Positions 6,444 to 8,544 of a stretch of 8,544 nucleotides of DNA are shown here, in pieces. Numbering within the stretch: the first letter of the stretch is position 1; each line of letters starts with the position of its first letter. This stretch comes from Minisyncoccota bacterium (GTDB lineage: Bacteria; Patescibacteriota; Minisyncoccia; Phycocordibacterales; SBAW01). Location of the stretch: the NCBI GenBank assembly GCA_020050775.1, contig JAGVKC010000070.1:1-8544 (forward strand), in the 5' to 3' direction. The translations under genes and the position numbers were made by a program. The notes below the pieces were generated by a model. The model did no database searches, was not told the DNA's origin, and was given only the letters and a program-made list of their open reading frames with translations.

Positions 6444-6905
6444 ATGACTGAAGAACTGATGTCACAAGAAAAGTTTGAAGAGCTCACTCGTGAGCTCGAC
6501 GAACTGCGCACCACACGCCGCCGCGAAGTTGCGGAACAGCTTGAATATGCGCGTTCACTCGGCGACCTTTCTGAAAATGCTGAATACCAGGAAGCTCGCG
6601 AAATGCAGGCCGCCGTTGAAGAGCGTATCGGCAAGCTCGAGGCAATACTCAAGAGCGCTAAAATCGTGCGCGGAACTAAGACCGATGTCATCGGCATGGG
6701 TTCTACGGTAGTTGTTCAACCACTTGCAGGAACTGATAAGCACACCTACACGATTGTTGGTGCTGAAGAGGCAAATATCATCGAAGGAAAAGTGTCCTAT
6801 CATTCTCCCTTGGGCAATGCGCTTCTTGGAAAGAAGAAAGCAGATGAGTTTTCCTTCCAAACTCCCCGCGGAGTACAAAAATACAAGATTCTGAAGGTTG
6901 AATAA
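6444..6905 (+). CDS. greA: Transcript cleavage factor GreA
   Basis: GreA enters the secondary channel of RNA polymerase and stimulates cleavage of backtracked RNA. The 153-aa product has the N-terminal coiled coil (about residues 5-78) with the tip sequence GDLSENAEYQEAREMQ, including the acidic residues D41 and E44 at the same positions as in E. coli GreA. The C-terminal FKBP-like domain ends with SPLGNALLGKKKADEFSFQTP and a final KILKVE, which is typical. Start at 6444 is chosen from the alignment of the tip with known GreA; a second ATG at 6459 would remove five residues. A longer in-frame extension upstream overlaps pbp2 and lacks similarity. There is no strong SD sequence. The gene looks monocistronic, with a promoter upstream and a strong terminator downstream. 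Confidence 0.96.
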   Translation: MTEELMSQEKFEELTRELDELRTTRRREVAEQLEYARSLGDLSENAEYQEAREMQAAVEERIGKLEAILKSAKIVRGTKTDVIGMGSTVVVQPLAGTDKHTYTIVGAEEANIIEGKVSYHSPLGNALLGKKKADEFSFQTPRGVQKYKILKVE

Positions 6906-6908
6906 TAC

Positions 6909-6952
6909 AAAAAAGAAATCCCCGGCACCACAAGTGCCGGGGATGTTATTTT
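6909..6952. terminator. Bidirectional intrinsic terminator between greA and the DMT gene
   Basis: A perfect 11-bp stem (6918-6928 with 6934-6944, ATCCCCGGCAC and its complement) closes a CACAA loop. On the + side GTTATTTT follows; on the minus side an A run at 6909-6914 gives six T residues. It serves both convergent genes and overlaps neither coding region on the greA side; the last codon of the minus-strand gene starts inside the + T tract. Confidence 0.9.
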
Positions 6953-7365
6953 GCGATAAGCCAAATAGCGACTATTGCTAGACCTAAACCTAGCCATTGT
7001 TGGGACGTAAGAACTGTGCCGTTAAAGACCCAGTCGAATACGGCGGTCATGATCACCATCATGAGTATCAGCGCCATGGCAAACTGACCTGTCGCCACAG
7101 CCGGGTCGTTAGCCTTAACGCCGTAGTAGTAGAACGCGGCACCATTGAGGATGCCGGCAGCGCAGAGGATAAGGATTTTCTTAATATCCGGAACAGGGGC
7201 AGCGTGCATATCGCCATAGGCGAGTCCCAGTCCAGCAACGGTGGACATCAGAATAACGATAGCGCTAACCCAAGGTCCAGAGACTTGCAGGGACTTTCCA
7301 ATCATCGGCCAGAGCGTGAATGCCGATGCTAGGCCCCAGGCCCACATAGCAGTGGAGAGATTCAT
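6946..7365 (-). CDS. Single-repeat EamA/DMT-superfamily membrane protein
   Basis: A very hydrophobic 139-aa protein with five predicted membrane helices (about residues 6-22, 31-50, 63-82, 91-113 and 122-138). The C-terminal part, with DPAVATGQFAMALILMM and TSQQWLGLGLAIVAIWLI, follows the pattern of the EamA domain of the drug/metabolite transporter superfamily. Typical EamA transporters carry two such five-helix repeats (about 300 aa); this has one, so it would act as a dimer if it is a transporter. The substrate cannot be predicted. The start at 7365 is supported by AAGGAG (CTCCTT at 7372-7377 on +) six bases upstream. It is convergent with greA and divergent from lysS. Family assignment is by pattern and not certain. 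Confidence 0.78.
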   Translation of the reverse strand: MNLSTAMWAWGLASAFTLWPMIGKSLQVSGPWVSAIVILMSTVAGLGLAYGDMHAAPVPDIKKILILCAAGILNGAAFYYYGVKANDPAVATGQFAMALILMMVIMTAVFDWVFNGTVLTSQQWLGLGLAIVAIWLIAK

Positions 7366-7371
7366 CGTTCA

Positions 7372-7377
7372 CTCCTT
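7372..7377 (-). promoter_or_regulatory. Shine-Dalgarno site of the DMT gene
   Basis: CTCCTT on + reads AAGGAG on the minus strand, six bases from the ATG at 7365. It fixes the start of the membrane protein gene. Confidence 0.75.
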
Positions 7378-7390
7378 TTTGTAAAGAACT

Positions 7391-7419
7391 AGTATATGCA
7401 AAATGTCCGATGTTAGAAC
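7391..7419 (-). promoter_or_regulatory. Possible promoter of the DMT gene
   Basis: TATACT on the minus strand (AGTATA at 7391-7396 on +) is a good -10; the predicted start near 7384 gives a leader of about 19 bases with the SD site. The -35 at 17 bases (GTTCTA) is poor. A perfect TTGACA lies at 7423-7428 but is 26 bases away from this -10; from there a weaker CATTTT lies at 17 bases. Confidence 0.4.
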
Positions 7420-7421
7420 AT
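7410..7421. promoter_or_regulatory. 12-bp palindrome in the divergent DMT/lysS intergenic region
   Basis: ATGTTAGAACAT is a near-perfect palindrome (five-base arms around AG), with an AAATGT/ACATTT pair at 7401-7406 and 7418-7423 around it. It covers the expected -35 of the DMT gene, the usual place for an operator or activator site. No regulator gene is seen nearby, so this is speculative. Confidence 0.25.
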
Positions 7422-7456
7422 TTGTCAACGCGCTAGAGTTTCTGGAAGAAAAACGC

Positions 7457-7462
7457 TACTCT
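7457..7462 (+). promoter_or_regulatory. Possible -10 box of lysS
   Basis: TACTCT ends seven bases before the lysS ATG at 7470, as the -10 boxes of pbp2 and proS also do. No good -35 is found at the right distance, and TATAAG at 7462-7467 is an overlapping alternative. AAGGA directly abuts the ATG and is too close to act as an SD sequence, which fits a leaderless start. Confidence 0.3.
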
Positions 7463-7469
7463 ATAAGGA

Positions 7470-8544
7470 ATGTTTTGGGCAGACCGTATTGCGCAAGTTG
7501 CACAGAAGCGTTTTGGAACGCAGGGTACGCCTATTCTTATTCGCGACGAAAAAACCCCCTCTGGCCGCGTGCACGTGGGTTCCATGCGCGGTGTGGCAAT
7601 ACACGGTGCTGTAGCGGAAGCGCTCACTGACTTGGGTGTTGAGCACACATTCAAATACGAATTCAACGACATGGACCCGATGGACGGGTTCTCGGAGTAT
7701 CTCCCGGAGTCGTTTCGCCAGTACATGGGGAAGCCTCTGCGCAGCATTCCTTCTCCTGAAGAAGGACATGAAAATTTTGCAGAATACTTTGCAGCAGAAT
7801 TCAAAAAGGTAATACAGGGCGCAGGCTTCACGCCGGAGTTTTACAATGTTAGCGAACTATATTTTTCCGGAAAGATGGATGACGCTATTCGCACGGCACT
7901 AGACCATGCCGCCGACATCCGCAGAATCTACAGAGAAGTGTCAGGCTCCCAGAAACTGGACGACTGGTACCCTCTAGCGGTTATCTGTGAGAGCTGCGGC
8001 AACGTAGGCACTACTAAAGTGTTTGCATGGGACGGCGAAAAGGTTTCATATCGTTGCGAGGAGGCTCTGGTGAAGTGGGCGAAAGGCTGCGGGCACGAGG
8101 GAGTAGTGTCTCCTTTTGGAGGAAAGGCAAAGTTTCCATTCAAAGTAGAGTGGTCTGCGAAGTGGAAGGTTGTAGGTGTGCAGGTGGAAGGCGCCGGCAA
8201 AGACCACTCGACCAAAGGTGGCGCGCGCGACGTAACCGCTCATATTTCTAACGAAGTGTTCTCGTATGAGCCGCCGCTCGATACTCCGTACGAATTCTTC
8301 CTTGTCGGCGGCAAAAAAATGTCTTCTTCTAAAGGTCGTGGTTCTAGCGCAAAGGATCTCTCTGCGCTCGTACCTACCAAAATCTTTCGCCTCGCACTCC
8401 TCGGTAAAGACATAAATCAAGCGATTAACTTTGATCCGGAAGGAGATACCATTCCTGTTCTCTATGATCAGTACGACAAGCTCGCGCAAGGATATTGGGC
8501 AGGAGTGAAGGATGACTACGCGCGACTCTTTGAATTCATACACC
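7470..8544 (+). CDS. lysS: Class I lysyl-tRNA synthetase, 3'-truncated by the window edge
   Basis: A class I aminoacyl-tRNA synthetase that charges tRNA-Lys, unlike the class II LysRS of most bacteria. The frame stays open to the last base and shows 358 residues; roughly the last third of the usual length is outside. The HIGH-like motif is within SGRVHVGSMRG (H35), and the second signature is KMSSSKG from K283. A zinc-binding insertion is suggested by C173, C176, C196 and C207 (CESCGN ... CGHEG). The segment TFKYEFNDMDPMDGFSEYLP and the later GKDHSTKGGARD are also typical of class I LysRS. The ATG at 7470 is the first start after an in-frame stop at 7464-7466, and MFWAD is the usual beginning of the family, so the start is secure. 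It diverges from the DMT gene. Confidence 0.95.
   Translation, partial: MFWADRIAQVAQKRFGTQGTPILIRDEKTPSGRVHVGSMRGVAIHGAVAEALTDLGVEHTFKYEFNDMDPMDGFSEYLPESFRQYMGKPLRSIPSPEEGHENFAEYFAAEFKKVIQGAGFTPEFYNVSELYFSGKMDDAIRTALDHAADIRRIYREVSGSQKLDDWYPLAVICESCGNVGTTKVFAWDGEKVSYRCEEALVKWAKGCGHEGVVSPFGGKAKFPFKVEWSAKWKVVGVQVEGAGKDHSTKGGARDVTAHISNEVFSYEPPLDTPYEFFLVGGKKMSSSKGRGSSAKDLSALVPTKIFRLALLGKDINQAINFDPEGDTIPVLYDQYDKLAQGYWAGVKDDYARLFEFIH

Noticed and set aside
7403..7630. 75-aa frame starting before lysS
   Set aside because: It overlaps the secure lysS frame for most of its length, has no SD site and no family pattern.
8046..8543. 165-aa minus-strand frame at the window end
   Set aside because: It is the antisense of the conserved lysS coding region, with no start signal or domain.
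1..8544. Mobile elements, CRISPR, tRNA/rRNA or a defence system
   Set aside because: No regularly spaced repeats, transposase-like proteins, terminal repeats or cloverleaf-like segments were seen on either strand; apart from the zinc-finger gene and the membrane protein gene, the content is housekeeping.

Overview
The window reads as ordinary bacterial chromosome from a compact genome, most likely a member of the Candidate Phyla Radiation (Patescibacteria, Parcubacteria-like). This is inferred from several trends together: tight packing with overlapping genes, several shorter-than-usual housekeeping proteins (a ProRS without the editing insert, a very short MreD, a short PBP2), a class I lysyl-tRNA synthetase, and frequent starts without a Shine-Dalgarno sequence. 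GC content looks close to half by eye. TGA is used as a normal stop (end of proS), so the genetic code appears standard. No phage, insertion sequence, CRISPR array, tRNA or rRNA was seen.

Layout on the + strand: the 3' part of a site-2 (RseP-type) metalloprotease gene (2-895, its 5' end is outside the window), then proS (940-2187), mreB (2184-3239), mreC (3223-3996) and a mini mreD (3983-4273). proS through mreD are joined by three overlaps of 4, 17 and 14 bases and look like one translationally coupled operon. A small minus-strand gene (4309-4560) with its own strong ribosome binding site and intrinsic terminator interrupts the run. It encodes a free-standing ClpX-type zinc-binding domain with no AAA+ ATPase part, and it is the most unusual item here. 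It diverges from a penicillin-binding protein 2 gene (4649-6331), and the two promoters share the same few bases as overlapping -35 boxes. greA follows (6444-6905), with its own promoter and a terminator-like hairpin in the leader. A perfect 11-bp bidirectional terminator separates greA from a convergent minus-strand gene for a single-repeat EamA/DMT membrane protein (6946-7365). That gene diverges from a class I lysS (7470 to the window end, 3' end missing).

Functionally, mreBCD and PBP2 are the rod-shape elongation machinery. ProRS and LysRS supply translation, GreA rescues stalled RNA polymerase, and the site-2 protease acts in membrane proteolysis. A recurring regulatory pattern is visible. 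The + strand genes either start by overlap coupling or have a -10 box so close to the ATG that the mRNA should be leaderless or nearly so (pbp2 and proS clearly, lysS less surely). The two minus-strand single genes instead carry canonical SD sequences.
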